A stretch of DNA of 51,245 nt from Cyanomargarita calcarea GSE-NOS-MK-12-04C (GCA_019359595.1 JAHHGZ010000049.1:1-51245), one strand, 5' to 3'; shown: positions 1 through 8,587, counted from the stretch's first letter. Numbers and translations are program-made. Notes: a model not told the origin generated them from the letters alone.

Positions 1-26
1 GTAAAATTCAGGTAACATTTTCAATT

Positions 27-63
27 GGTAGGTCTTATTGCAAATTGAGGCCTATCTTTTTTT
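27..63 (+). terminator. probable Rho-independent terminator
   Basis: A short stem (TAGGTC at 29-34 against GGCCTA at 49-54, one wobble pair) is followed at once by a run of seven T. It would end a plus-strand transcript entering from the left of the window. Confidence 0.45.
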
Positions 64-112
64 ATCACAAAATGTTACATGCTTTACATATAAAGCTTTT
101 CAGCCTATTTCG

Positions 113-829
113 TCACCCCCTCAGATATAATGCACAGTCGGCAACAATTAGACTGTCAACTTTCATTTGTTTTTGATACTCAACTGCTATCTTTCCGAAA
201 GATTGAGAATCTGTTTGATTCCCAGATGCTGATTTAAAAAATATCGGTATATCTCCATCCCCTGTACATATTAATTCTATCAGAAATTGCTTTAAATCTG
301 GTCTGTGGTCACGAGAATATCCATAGGTTATATTTATCGCTTGTTTTGAATTTAATTGTAACTCTTCTTTTTCGTTTTCAAATATAACTTCTGGTAAGCA
401 TGATTTATATTCTCCATGCATATGGAGAGATGATGAATCTAAGTGTGATATTAATGTAGATATTTGAAATTTTTGTACTACATTTAAGCTAATTGCTAAA
501 AATGTTGTGTCGAGTCCTTTCAAAAATAATTTATCCAGAACTCTACCAAGTTTATCATCATTTAAATATTCTGGCTTTACTCCTTCTCCTATTAAATGTT
601 CACATGGAATCGACTCAAAATACTTCGGGAACATATACAAAGGTTTAGAAACAAATCCCAAACCATTTAAAATCATTGCTTTGACAACATTTCCAGAATT
701 TACTTTTTCTTCTTCTTCAACTCCCAATAAATCGTTAATAATTTCTACTAATCCAATTGAATCTACTATTCCTGCGACTATCCCTAAATGGTCAATATTT
801 TGTATTTCAACATCTTTTATATTAAACAT
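113..829 (-). pseudogene. IS1634-type (DUF4277) transposase, 3' truncated
   Basis: The 238-residue product looks like the front half of the IS1634/IS4-group transposases of cyanobacteria. It has an N-terminal DUF4277-like domain (about residues 5-110), then the start of the DDE domain with a likely first catalytic Asp at D131 (HLDSSSLHMHGEY) and the typical YGYSRDHRPDLKQF block. The likely second Asp is D231 (LIVADCALY), after which the reading frame ends within a few residues. Relatives are roughly twice this length, so the rest of the DDE domain, including the catalytic Glu, is missing and the enzyme should be inactive. No terminal inverted repeats were identified. Family placement is from recognised motifs; truncation is seen directly. 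Confidence 0.8.
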
Positions 830-997
830 GGCAGCAGAATTCTCCTAATAATTCTGCTTTTATTTTCACATTTTTACTTTTGTCAAAAATTAATTTTTCT
901 TAATTCTTTAATCTTTTTGACTCAAGGAGCTTTTTCTTTGACTACCCAATAATCTCAATAGTAACTTTGTACTTTGAACTAATGCCACTAATTCTTA

Positions 998-2350
998 TTA
1001 GTTCTCTTTGGCTATGACTTGTTTGTAGGTTTTATGTACTACTTTCTCAATATTTTTTTGATGTGTGACAGTTAGGGTGCGGAATGTGGGCTGTAATAAC
1101 CCAGATTCCCAAACTTTGCTAAATATTTCTCTTGCTTCTTCCCCAGCTAAGTGTTTTTGAATTTCTACTTCAACACTTAGCATTTGTTCCCAAATATGGC
1201 GGGCTGTAGGTAAAAAGACTCGTCCATTGTCATGGAGAAATAGGGGCATTATTCTCTGTTGATTCCAATCATCGGTGTAAATTGAGATACGCCATAACGA
1301 CCAAAAGCCTTGGATATCAACGGTTAATCCCGGTATAGTAAGGCTGGGGATGGGTTGACCTTCGGCAAAGCTGGTTTTTGCCATTACCATTCCCCGAATG
1401 CGGGCATCTTCTAATGTTAAATGTTGGGCATCGGGTATTGCTTCTGCCTCTGTTGCAGTAAATACTACATTGTTTAACTGTTCCCCTGTGGGTAAGGTGA
1501 GGTTCCAAGTTTTATCTTGTTTTTGGATAATTCCACCATGCGATTCTCCTGCGGAGACGCTACGCGATCGCAAATAATTAATCACCATCCTTGATGCGGG
1601 TTGTTAAAATCGACTCAACTTGTTCTTGTCCATCCAGTTCCACCCATTCTTCGGCTGCAAACATCGGGAACAAAGTTAATTGTTCTTCTGGTTCGCGTAG
1701 AACTTGCAAGCGTCTTTCTAGGGTAGTGCGGATAGCGCGGGTAGAGGATGTGACTAATCTCTGCATCAAAATCATTAAAAAGCCGACGTAACTTTTTTTC
1801 TGCTTTAGTGCTTGATTGTAACCTTCGCGCACGTAGTCGGTGACAGCTTTGTAAAGTTGGCGATGTTGCCAGTGTTTTGCTGACCAAGAAACGGGTACAA
1901 GCTGGGTTTGTCTGGGTTTAAATAAAGGTTCTCCTTGGGCATTAATGGCACGGCGTTTTTCGGTACGGATGACGTAGGGTTGCACCCTTGAGCGGGTGAT
2001 GCTGGTAATATCGGGGAAGGCTACGGGGTCTAAAAGCGAGATGAGGCGATAAAAAGCATCGGTTTTGCCTTGGTGGGGTGTCGCAGAAAGTAAGAGGAAA
2101 TAGGGTGCAGCTTCTCCAAGCCCTTGACCGAGTTTATAACGGGCTACTTGGTCGGTACTACCACCCAAGCGATGGGCTTCATCTACAATTACTAAATCCC
2201 AACCTGCGGCAATTAAATCTTCAAAGCGATCGCGGTTGTATTCTGCGAGTTGTTCTTTTGTCCAACCACGACGTTTATCCATTGGTTTTACTGAGTCCAT
2301 TGGACAGACAACTTGGTTAAATAATGTCCAAGAATTTTGATTTTGTTGAT
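998..2350 (-). pseudogene. SNF2-type DEAH helicase remnant (BrxHII/DrmD-like), internally deleted
   Basis: Two minus-strand frames form one broken helicase gene. The upstream piece (about 2350-1578) reads from NSWTLFNQVVCPMDSVKP into a DEAH box (VIVDEAHRLGG) and motif III (LLSATPHQGKTDAF), that is, the end of the first RecA-like domain. The downstream piece (1588-998) carries a late C-terminal part (GFWSLWRISIY, MPLFLHDNGRVFLPTARHIWE). The second RecA-like domain between them is gone, the N-terminal Walker A part is missing too, and the C-terminus looks short. The join lies in a repeat with a HIP1 octamer. Comparable full-length proteins are about 1000 residues and occur in BREX-3 and DISARM loci; which family this belonged to is my inference. 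Confidence 0.75.
1538..1571. repeat. cyanobacterial palindromic repeat with HIP1 at a deletion junction
   Basis: A TCTCC-TGC-GGAGA stem-loop is followed by ACGCTACGCG and a HIP1 octamer (1564-1571). This element type is widely dispersed in Nostocales. Here it lies where the two helicase pieces meet and is translated as the first residues of the downstream fragment. Confidence 0.6.
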
Positions 2351-2487
2351 GTTGAATCCCACCAACAAAAATCTATTTCTGATAAGTTCTTACCATTTAA
2401 ACTTTTATAACTAGGACAGTCCTGGAAACGAAAACTGTCCCCATCTGGTAATGTAACCCTCAAACCACTTTCTTCAAAAATCGGCAT
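2317..2487 (-). pseudogene. 56-codon stub of a gene following the AAA ATPase
   Basis: The ORF starts with ATG two bases after the stop of the AAA ATPase gene, so the two were probably co-transcribed. It encodes 56 residues beginning MPIFEESGLRVTLPDG and including SEIDFCWWDS. Its end overlaps, in another frame, the start of the helicase remnant, which suggests that a deletion joined the two and removed most of this gene. I recall longer partners of such ATPases with a similar N-terminus and possibly a PD-(D/E)xK nuclease fold, but that cannot be shown from the stub. Function is unknown. Confidence 0.5.
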
Positions 2488-2489
2488 AC

Positions 2490-3524
2490 TTATGCTTGCA
2501 AATCTAGCCTTACATCGTCTTCATATAACTGGATTGATGCGTCAATAATGGGATTATCAGGCATTCCTTCTTTCAAGTTATGAAATTTTACACTGATATT
2601 TTCTAAACGTTCCAAACAACACAGTTGAATATTTTGCTGATGTCTACGTGCTAGTAGTTCAAACTGCTTGAGTACGAAGTAACTGTGAGTAGCCATGTAA
2701 ATTTGTACACCAACCTGGCTTAGTGCAAACAGCATCTCACACAAAGCGATGATGGCACGGGGGTGCAGGTTTGTCTCTGGTTCGTCAAGAAATAGAATTG
2801 TACCCTCCTTGATTGTTCGATTACGGATTAATGTAGTTAATATGCTAATTTTTTTAATACCCTCCGCTACCTGAGACATATCATATTTTTCACGTCCCCG
2901 CTTAAAAACAAACCTTGTTTTTTCTACTGAAAGTTCTCCTTGAAATAGCGTATGTAAATTAACTAAAATATCTTCTAATGGTTTATCTAGTTTTTTGAGA
3001 GAACTTGGAACTCTCAAAGCTTGAATCAAATCCTGATAAGTTTGGTCAAAACCAAATATCCGGAGTTGTTCATTTATCGTTGCTATAGCCTCAAAAGCAG
3101 TGAGAATTTCTTTTGTAGGTAAATATAATGCACTTAAATTTATTTTTTTACCCTCACTACATCTTGTAATAGTATCTTTAGTATCTTTTCCAAAAGAGAA
3201 GCTATATTCATCTCCTTGTAATTGTGCTTCTACGTTTAAACGATTACCACCTTTACGGACTATTTCACCGAGTTTTAACTTACTAGGCTGATATACCCAA
3301 AATATTTTTTCTGATAAGATTTCTTTCCAACTTTTATTATCAGACTCTGAACCCTTAGTATATTCTTCAAGGCTTTTAGCGATGCAATAAAGAAGTTTTA
3401 AGATATAAGTTTTTCCTGTATCATTTTCACCAATGATGATGTTAATTTTTTGATGTTCTTGCCATTGAAATCGCGTAAAAATACCGAAATCCTCTAACAG
3501 TAAATACTCAAACATTATTTTCAT
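2490..3524 (-). CDS. AAA family ATPase (RecF/OLD-like ABC-type ATPase)
   Basis: The 344-residue protein has an SMC/RecF-like nucleotide-binding fold. Walker A is GENDTGKT at about residues 32-39, close to the N-terminus after the FEYLLLEDFGIF strand. A signature-like region (SQVAEGIKKISILTTLI) is followed by Walker B with its catalytic Glu (ILFLDEPETNLHP) and the switch His (ATHS). No TOPRIM nuclease domain follows, so it is shorter than OLD nucleases and probably works with a partner; the truncated ORF two bases downstream is the obvious candidate. The start overlaps the end of the upstream HEPN/AlbA_2-like gene by 17 bases. Such ATPases are frequent in defence and toxin modules. The gene appears intact; its target is unknown. 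Confidence 0.8.
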   Translation of the reverse strand: MKIMFEYLLLEDFGIFTRFQWQEHQKINIIIGENDTGKTYILKLLYCIAKSLEEYTKGSESDNKSWKEILSEKIFWVYQPSKLKLGEIVRKGGNRLNVEAQLQGDEYSFSFGKDTKDTITRCSEGKKINLSALYLPTKEILTAFEAIATINEQLRIFGFDQTYQDLIQALRVPSSLKKLDKPLEDILVNLHTLFQGELSVEKTRFVFKRGREKYDMSQVAEGIKKISILTTLIRNRTIKEGTILFLDEPETNLHPRAIIALCEMLFALSQVGVQIYMATHSYFVLKQFELLARRHQQNIQLCCLERLENISVKFHNLKEGMPDNPIIDASIQLYEDDVRLDLQA

Positions 3525-4595
3525 TACCTTTAGATGCTTCTCTCGCTAAATCTAACAAATGAGATTTGAGTTTATACACCTCAGTTTCACAGTCAATCAG
3601 CATCTGTTTTTGCAATCCTTGACACATTATGATTAAATCATTACTATCAGCACCAGTACCCGAACAAATTTCTGCGAGACTCATTCCCGCAGCACTATTA
3701 CTCAAAAGTCCCAAGATTTTTGCAGCTTCGGGGGTAACGTTAACACCCAAACGCTGTTTCCAAAAAGCATCGATGATAATTTCTAGAGGACGAGAATCTA
3801 ATTCAATACGAAAGCGGTTATGCTGTTCGTCGGTTTCGACAATAGGAGGACGACGTTTTGCTTGATTCCAAACACGGTAAACTTCTCGTAAGCCAGAACC
3901 TGCAAGTTCGGCAAAACCAATTAATTTTAAAGCACGAGCAATTAATGGATTTCGGGCTGTACTAGTACCCCCATTTAGCCTTTTTTCGTCTGAGAAGAAA
4001 TCAGAGATAGCAATTTCTTCTGGCATTGGTTCGCTTTGTTCCCCCATCAATAATAAGCGAACAACGTGCATTACCCTGCGAATTGGCTTTTGAGTATCAA
4101 CCAAAAATAAAGGTAATTCGCACAAAGGTAAAATTCCTTGTAGGGTTTCTTCTAAAGTTGCTAATGGATTTTTATGATTAATAATTGTAGTAGCGCTAGT
4201 TTCGTTTAAACCTTTTAAATCATGACCAACATCATTCCTGAGTTTTAATAATATGTCTAATTTACCTTTTGCAGGGCTTTTTTTTTCTGAAAGCATAGGG
4301 AAAACTGAATTTGTAGCGGGTGAGGAGTTGCCAGATTGGAAATTGCTTGGATAACGCTAAGAAAGTGACCAAAAGCTAGATTACCCTGAAATTTGGTTAA
4401 TGCGTCTGGTGGTGGAAATGTTGTATTTTCTCTTGCTGCAAAGGAAGCGATCGCTAATGCACAGAGGTAACGAGTGGTAACTTCCGCACAGCGCAGAATT
4501 TGGTCTAACTTTTCGGCTTGGGAACGGGCACGATGGATGCTAGCATAGGCATAAGCAATAGGTTGGGGATAGGTTTGCTGCACTTGGGAGAGCAT
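3508..4595 (-). pseudogene. HEPN-like / AlbA_2-type composite gene with a poly-A frameshift
   Basis: Two overlapping minus-strand frames (4595-4257 and 4296-3508) make sense as one protein interrupted at a run of nine A (T9 at 4278-4286 on the plus strand). One additional A would join ...CFQKKK to SPAKGKLDILL. The first part is helical and ends in KLDILLKLRNDVGHDLKG, whose R-x4-H spacing matches the HEPN motif. The second part (NGGTSTARNPLIARALKLIG, FAELAGSGLREVYRVW) matches the C-terminal half of AlbA_2/RecG-like ATP-binding regulators, so the gene may itself be a deletion fusion. It overlaps the AAA ATPase gene and shares its direction. Whether the frameshift is mutation, sequencing error or slippage cannot be told here. 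Confidence 0.55.
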
Positions 4596-4737
4596 GATAA
4601 TTAATTTTACCCAGGAAATACTGCTTTAAATTATACATATATGTTTGAACAGTGGATGCATTTTTTACGGATGAAACAATGATAAAGCTATTAAAGACTG
4701 GTATCAATAAACTTTCAAATGGTTTAAAGGTGTAAAA

Positions 4738-4971
4738 ATGGAAACTACAACTAGAAAGCAAGCATTGTTAAAAGCTATCTACGAACAATTAGAATTAGCC
4801 TATGAAGACACTTTAGAAGATGTCTTAGAATTGCTCAAAATCCGTAAAATCGAAGATGAAGAAGACATTCAAGCGTTTAAAGATGCGGAAAATGAACCGA
4901 CTATTAGCTGGGAACAATATAAACAAGAGTTAGAAGCGGTTTCTTCGTTGATGACAATTAGTTCTAGCTGA
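4738..4971 (+). CDS. antitoxin-like small protein, C-terminus replaced
   Basis: The 77-residue acidic helical protein (METTTRKQALLKAIYEQ...) resembles small type II antitoxins of cyanobacteria that usually end near SWEQYKQEL. The last ten or so codons and the stop come from DNA that is antisense to the methyltransferase remnant, so the natural end and any toxin gene after it have been lost. AAAGGTG lies about five bases before the ATG as a possible ribosome site. The antitoxin role is an inference from size, composition and the SWEQYK ending; no toxin is adjacent. Confidence 0.5.
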   Translation: METTTRKQALLKAIYEQLELAYEDTLEDVLELLKIRKIEDEEDIQAFKDAENEPTISWEQYKQELEAVSSLMTISSS

Positions 4972-5405
4972 AGAATTTCTTTTACCGTCATCCGTTTTTT
5001 ATCATACTCTGCTACCTGTTCGTCAAGAAAGTACATTTCGTCTCTTGGGGTAAAACGTTGTACAAGTCCAGCGTAAAATTCGGAAGCGGACAGGGGAACT
5101 GTTACACCACGCTGGATATGGAAGGCTACCATGCGGTCAAATAAGAGATAATTTTGGCGTTCGGCTATAGTTTCGGCTGTTCCGTTTTTAGCGACGAATA
5201 CGGGAAGTTTTTCTAAATGGGTGCGGATAAATTCCCAGCTAGCTTCTTCAGTTCCGGCTTCTAGTTGAAAGCGTCATCCCCGTTCCACAAAACCCATCAA
5301 AAACAATATCTCCCGGTTCTGTGTAGTGCAAAATATAACGCATAATCGCCTTATGTGGCACTTTAGTATGATAGGAATGAGCATTATAAATAGGGTCGTT
5401 TTTCC
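4930..5405 (-). pseudogene. DNA methyltransferase remnant (COG1743/DUF1156 type)
   Basis: Reading the minus strand from about 5405 gives KNDPIYNAHSYHTKVPHK and then the SAM-binding motif VFDGFCGTGMT. Directly after it the frame shifts to RFQLEAGTEEASWEFIRTH, continuing to VAFHIQRGVTVPLSASEFY and RMTVKEILQLE before it ends near 4930. The stretch that should lie between motif I and RFQLEAG, including the expected DPPY motif, is missing, as are both ends. Large methyltransferases of this type (about 900-1000 residues) are found in BREX-3 (PglXI) and related loci. Motif recognition is good; assignment to BREX-3 is inference from context. Two plus-strand ORFs (4738 and 5326) run partly antisense through it. 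Confidence 0.75.
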
Positions 5406-5769
5406 CTTCGCTCACATCTGCGCACCAAGGCTAGAATTACAGCTAAAATCAACATCAAGGGATGTCCTTGACGATAAAGTCATCCGTTATCCCCTCAAAC
5501 TCAAAAATTATAATGAATTGATTTTGACTGGCTATGCTACACCAAGAATTTTAGTTGTGGTTATAATTCCCGAAAAATTAACAGACTGGTTAAAAGAATC
5601 AGAGGAAGAATTATGTTTGAGACACTGTGCTTATTGGGTTTCTTTACGAGGAATGCCACCAACAAAAAATACTACAAATGTTACCGTAACTTTATCTAGA
5701 GAAAACCAATTTACAGTTGCTGCTCTTCAATCGATTATGCTCGATATTAGTCAAGGAGTTAAGCCATGA
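5326..5769 (+). pseudogene. DUF4365-type protein, N-terminus lost
   Basis: From about 5410 on, the frame encodes the DUF4365 core: LELQLKST (the QLKST of the PD-(D/E)xK-like motif), a long hydrophobic strand ending LVVVIIP, and YWVSLRGMPPTKN. The first 30 or so residues are antisense translation of the methyltransferase remnant, so the original N-terminal third is gone. DUF4365 proteins are commonly associated with mobile or defence regions. The stop overlaps the next gene (ATGA), so the two belong to one operon. Confidence 0.7.
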
Positions 5770-6329
5770 AAGTTATAGTTCGGGATGCGGAAATTTTCAG
5801 AAACATCGAATTAGAACAACTGCAAGATTATCTGCAATCCCACGATTGGCACTTCGATCGTCCCTTTTTAGATAATGCCACCATTTGGGTAAAACAAGAA
5901 GCGCAGCGCGGTCAGTTTGAAATTATGCTACCCAACCGAAAAAATCTGGGTGATTATGTCACCCGCATCAGCGAAGCTGTAGAAACCCTGGCAACTGTTG
6001 AAAATCGCTCTCAACTTGAAATAATTAGTTTACTTATAACCAATTACCCCAATATTACCATCCAAGGAATAGTCACGCAAATAGCAAGTCCTAATGGTAA
6101 TATCCTAAACGGAGAAATTACATTACTCGGTGTGGTTATTGATAAATTACGACCAGTAATAACCTTGCTTGCTGACTATGAATATATTCTAGCGATTAAG
6201 GCATATACCGAACGTTTACCAGTTCTGTGTCAAGGAGATTTAATCAAGGAAAATGAGAAATTTATCTTGAAAAATCCCCACCAATTTCGTCTTGATGAAA
6301 CATACCATCATCAGGCTGTATTGAGATAG
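5766..6329 (+). CDS. hypothetical protein paired with DUF4365
   Basis: The 187-residue protein starts inside the stop region of the DUF4365 gene (4-base ATGA overlap), implying translational coupling. It has no membrane segment or motif that I can name. The last few residues (from about ETYHHQAVLR) lie where the antisense Rpn-type remnant begins, so the true C-terminus may have been replaced. I recall similar proteins following DUF4365 genes in cyanobacteria; no function is known to me. Confidence 0.6.
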   Translation: MKVIVRDAEIFRNIELEQLQDYLQSHDWHFDRPFLDNATIWVKQEAQRGQFEIMLPNRKNLGDYVTRISEAVETLATVENRSQLEIISLLITNYPNITIQGIVTQIASPNGNILNGEITLLGVVIDKLRPVITLLADYEYILAIKAYTERLPVLCQGDLIKENEKFILKNPHQFRLDETYHHQAVLR

Positions 6330-6770
6330 TTATTAAGGATAAATCAAGCTCACGAAAGCGTCGATTAATTTGACGACTAATCAGTCTAAACGCTTCTTTT
6401 TGAACGATATCTTGATAAATCACAGATTGTTGCATAACTTCCTCCCGCAAAAATTGACGAATCAAATCATTATCAAATCGCAAACCAGCTAAAATCCCTA
6501 AACACCCCGTGATATTTTGTTGTTGTACTATATCTGGAATTCTAGCTACTGTTTGTGCAACTTGCGATAGCAAAGTTGTTGGTGAGTCCGTTCGTGTCAA
6601 AGGTGCTAGGGGTAAAATTCGATTTGCTGTTTGTAGAAAGGTAACAGAGTCTGCACGAATTGGTTCTAGGAAAAGTTCTGTTTTGAGTACATTGATATCT
6701 TGCGTTTCCACCCCAGCAACCAACGCACAAAGTCTGTTGGATACTCTTCGGCTAAGTATTTACATGCGTT
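6320..6770 (-). pseudogene. Rpn/DUF2887-DUF4351 nuclease remnant
   Basis: The minus strand encodes pieces of a recombination-promoting-nuclease (Rpn) type protein. KYLAEEYPTDFVRWLLGW is in one frame near 6765; after a frameshift comes DINVLKTELFLEPIRADSVT; the middle (the rest of the nuclease core) is deleted; then come LRFDNDLIRQFLREEVMQ and the DUF4351-like tail RLISRQINRRFRELDLSLI. With a frameshift, an internal deletion and a replaced end it cannot make a functional protein. Confidence 0.7.
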
Positions 6771-7023
6771 GTCTTAACTCATTGGATTTGGGATTTATTG
6801 CAATTTTTTTATCCTTTAAAAAATATACCTTTTGTAGTGCGGATATCTCAATTTTGTACAAAAGCCAGGGACTATAAGACAGGGACTTATAGCTTACGTC
6901 CTCTGGAAGAGGACTGATAATACTTTTCAAGGGCATTATTTGACTTATTGGGGCTAACACCAGGAATGGCTCAATTAGTGACGCAGGGTTCAAAATTGTT
7001 AATTAAATTTAGCTCGAATTCCG

Positions 7024-7200
7024 ATGACAATTAATAAACTACCAAAAAATCAAGATAAAAAACTTCAGATTCTCGAACATCCTCTAGCAAAAATTGCTGG
7101 CAAATTTGAAGGAGAATTCTGGGAAAATACCCTCTTAGAAATTCAAAATTTTCGAGAAACAGAAAAGCAAAACATTAACAAAACTTTAGATGATAAATAA
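7024..7200 (+). CDS. orphan antitoxin-like small protein (58 aa)
   Basis: A short ORF runs from ATG at 7024 to TAA: a charged 58-residue protein containing PLAKIAGKFEGEFWENTL. This LAKIAGKFEGEFW-type core is familiar from small cyanobacterial antitoxin-like proteins that normally precede a toxin gene, but the 38 bases after the stop lead only to the convergent HigA-like gene. Assignment as an antitoxin is tentative. The ORF shows no frame damage. Confidence 0.5.
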   Translation: MTINKLPKNQDKKLQILEHPLAKIAGKFEGEFWENTLLEIQNFRETEKQNINKTLDDK

Positions 7201-7238
7201 TTTTTATTTTAAATGTACTTTACTCTATATTCAAATTA

Positions 7239-7565
7239 CTACAGTGAGATTATTGTTTCACTCGTGCGATCGCCTGCATCACGAGACCGAAGGTGTAAAG
7301 TAATCTCCGTATCGAGTCGCTTGAGAAAAGTCAGGAGTTTACCTTCACTAAAACGTTGAAATTCCCCCTTCATTAAATGAGATACTTCTGGTTGTGGGAT
7401 ACCGAAAAGCTCGCTAATTTCGCGCTGCTTTAGATTACGTTGTTTCAACAGACGCAGTACCTGAATGCCAATTTTTCCACGGGTAAAAAGTTCCGAAGCA
7501 TCTTCTAAACCAAGGTCAGCAAATATATTACCACTGCTTTCTTCAAAAACAGGTTCTTGTGTCAT
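7239..7565 (-). CDS. XRE-family antitoxin, HigA2-like
   Basis: The 108-residue protein has a helix-turn-helix in the middle (LKQRNLKQREISELFGIPQ, then EVSHLMKGEFQRFS) and a C-terminal strand (DTEITLHLRSR), the layout of HigA2-type (HTH_37) antitoxins. In such operons the toxin gene comes first. Here the upstream frame is only a 26-codon tail of a Gp49/HigB-like toxin overlapping this start by four bases (ATGA). The regulator therefore looks intact while its toxin is destroyed. Confidence 0.8.
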   Translation of the reverse strand: MTQEPVFEESSGNIFADLGLEDASELFTRGKIGIQVLRLLKQRNLKQREISELFGIPQPEVSHLMKGEFQRFSEGKLLTFLKRLDTEITLHLRSRDAGDRTSETIISL

Positions 7566-7642
7566 GTTTGTTTTTCCCTTTCCTGTACGTCCCTATAGCG
7601 TTGTTTAATCAAGTCAATATCAGCCTGTGGGGTTTTAATCCC
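7562..7642 (-). pseudogene. C-terminal stub of a HigB/Gp49-like toxin
   Basis: The frame directly before the HigA-like gene reads GIKTPQADIDLIKQRYRDVQ and a few more residues to TGA, which overlaps the antitoxin ATG. The TPQADIDLxKxR tail is characteristic of phage-derived Gp49/HigB toxins, which are about 100-120 residues long. The catalytic core is absent. Confidence 0.65.
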
Positions 7643-7787
7643 TTGGGGGAAATTCTAATGCGTAGCTCATTTTGGAAAACAGATCGAAGCTGTAATTTCT
7701 TGCCATGTCAGTTAAAACGGGTTTAAGCTTTAAGCCCGTAGGCGAAGCCTTCCGAAGGTAATTTATTTCAGGGCTTAACTAGCAGTA

Positions 7788-7820
7788 TTGGGTTGGATTA
7801 AGCAAAGCCTAACCCAACAA
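7788..7820. repeat. dispersed inverted repeat downstream of the HNH gene
   Basis: TTGGGTTGG at 7788-7796 pairs with CCTAACCCAA at 7808-7817. This form of hairpin is scattered through cyanobacterial genomes. Lying four bases past the HNH stop codon, it could help end that transcript. Confidence 0.5.
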
Positions 7821-7823
7821 ATT

Positions 7824-8252
7824 TTACAACATATCTGGTGGATGTTCTCCTAATTTCACCCACATTTTCCGCACACGAGTTAATTGTGCCCGATTCATTT
7901 TCAAAGCATAAATAGTTACTGTACCGACTGAAGTTAGTGGAATAATTTCTGTGCCATCTTCACTCCAAGCAAAATGCTCAGACCATAATTGTTGCTGTGG
8001 ATTAAACAAAGAAACTTCTTGTTGAGTATCTTCATCCAAAACTTTTTGACGGGATGCTTTATAACGATTACAAGAAGGACAAGATAAGCACAGGTTATCA
8101 AAAACTGTTTCTTCACCAGCTGATAGCGGAATAATATGTTCAAACTCAAAAGTAGTTACAGTCAATAATTCAGCCGTATGGCAGTAAGCACAACAATCAG
8201 CAAATTTAGTCCGAATTTTGCGTTGTAAATCAACAGGAATATAAACACTCAC
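7824..8252 (-). CDS. HNH endonuclease family protein
   Basis: The 142-residue protein has the McrA-like HNH layout: a first zinc pair CAYCHTAE at about residues 21-24, the catalytic His in FEFEHIIPLSAGEE, and a second zinc pair with the last part of the motif in DNLCLSCPSCNRYKASRQ. It starts with GTG, overlapping the upstream gene's TGA (GTGA), so the two are translated together. Similar pairs occur in many cyanobacteria. Substrate unknown; defence or a domesticated homing-type nuclease are both possible. Confidence 0.8.
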   Translation of the reverse strand: MSVYIPVDLQRKIRTKFADCCAYCHTAELLTVTTFEFEHIIPLSAGEETVFDNLCLSCPSCNRYKASRQKVLDEDTQQEVSLFNPQQQLWSEHFAWSEDGTEIIPLTSVGTVTIYALKMNRAQLTRVRKMWVKLGEHPPDML

Positions 8253-8587
8253 GCAACTTTTGTTATCCCTTTAATTTTTAAAGTATATCTAGCCCTAGTT
8301 TTAAGAACATTCAATTGGTCAACCTGTGCTAATAAACGGTCTAAATTAGTTTTTTCTTCAACAGATAGCATATTATCAGCATTTCGAGCGAGTAAATCAT
8401 TCAACTCTACTTGTGCTTTTGGCGACAACATACTTTCCGACAAGGCTTGTAATTCTTCCAAGCTTATGCCAGTTAAAATCTCATTATCTGCCGATGAATA
8501 TGTTAGCTGCTGGTAAGTTTGTAAATCTAACAGCACACCAATTCGTTCTCCATCTTGATTAGTAACGTACTGCAATGGTTCAGACAT
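8249..8587 (-). CDS. small protein coupled to the HNH gene, antitoxin-like
   Basis: The 112-residue acidic protein begins MSEPLQYVTNQDGERIGVLL, like the N-terminal strand of Phd/YefM-like antitoxins, and continues as helices rich in Leu and Glu. Its stop codon overlaps the HNH start by four bases. It may act as partner or inhibitor of the HNH nuclease, but that rests only on gene order and size. Confidence 0.6.
   Translation of the reverse strand: MSEPLQYVTNQDGERIGVLLDLQTYQQLTYSSADNEILTGISLEELQALSESMLSPKAQVELNDLLARNADNMLSVEEKTNLDRLLAQVDQLNVLKTRARYTLKIKGITKVA

Noticed and set aside
4540-4761. 73-codon minus-strand ORF upstream of the HEPN-like gene
   Set aside because: Overlaps that gene's start and the antitoxin-like gene's start; Cys/Ser-rich composition without structure.
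6509-6877. 122-codon plus-strand ORF
   Set aside because: It is antisense to the Rpn-type remnant, where family blocks are clear on the minus strand.
6760-6993. 77-codon minus-strand ORF before the Rpn remnant
   Set aside because: No recognisable blocks, and its end overlaps the remnant in another frame.
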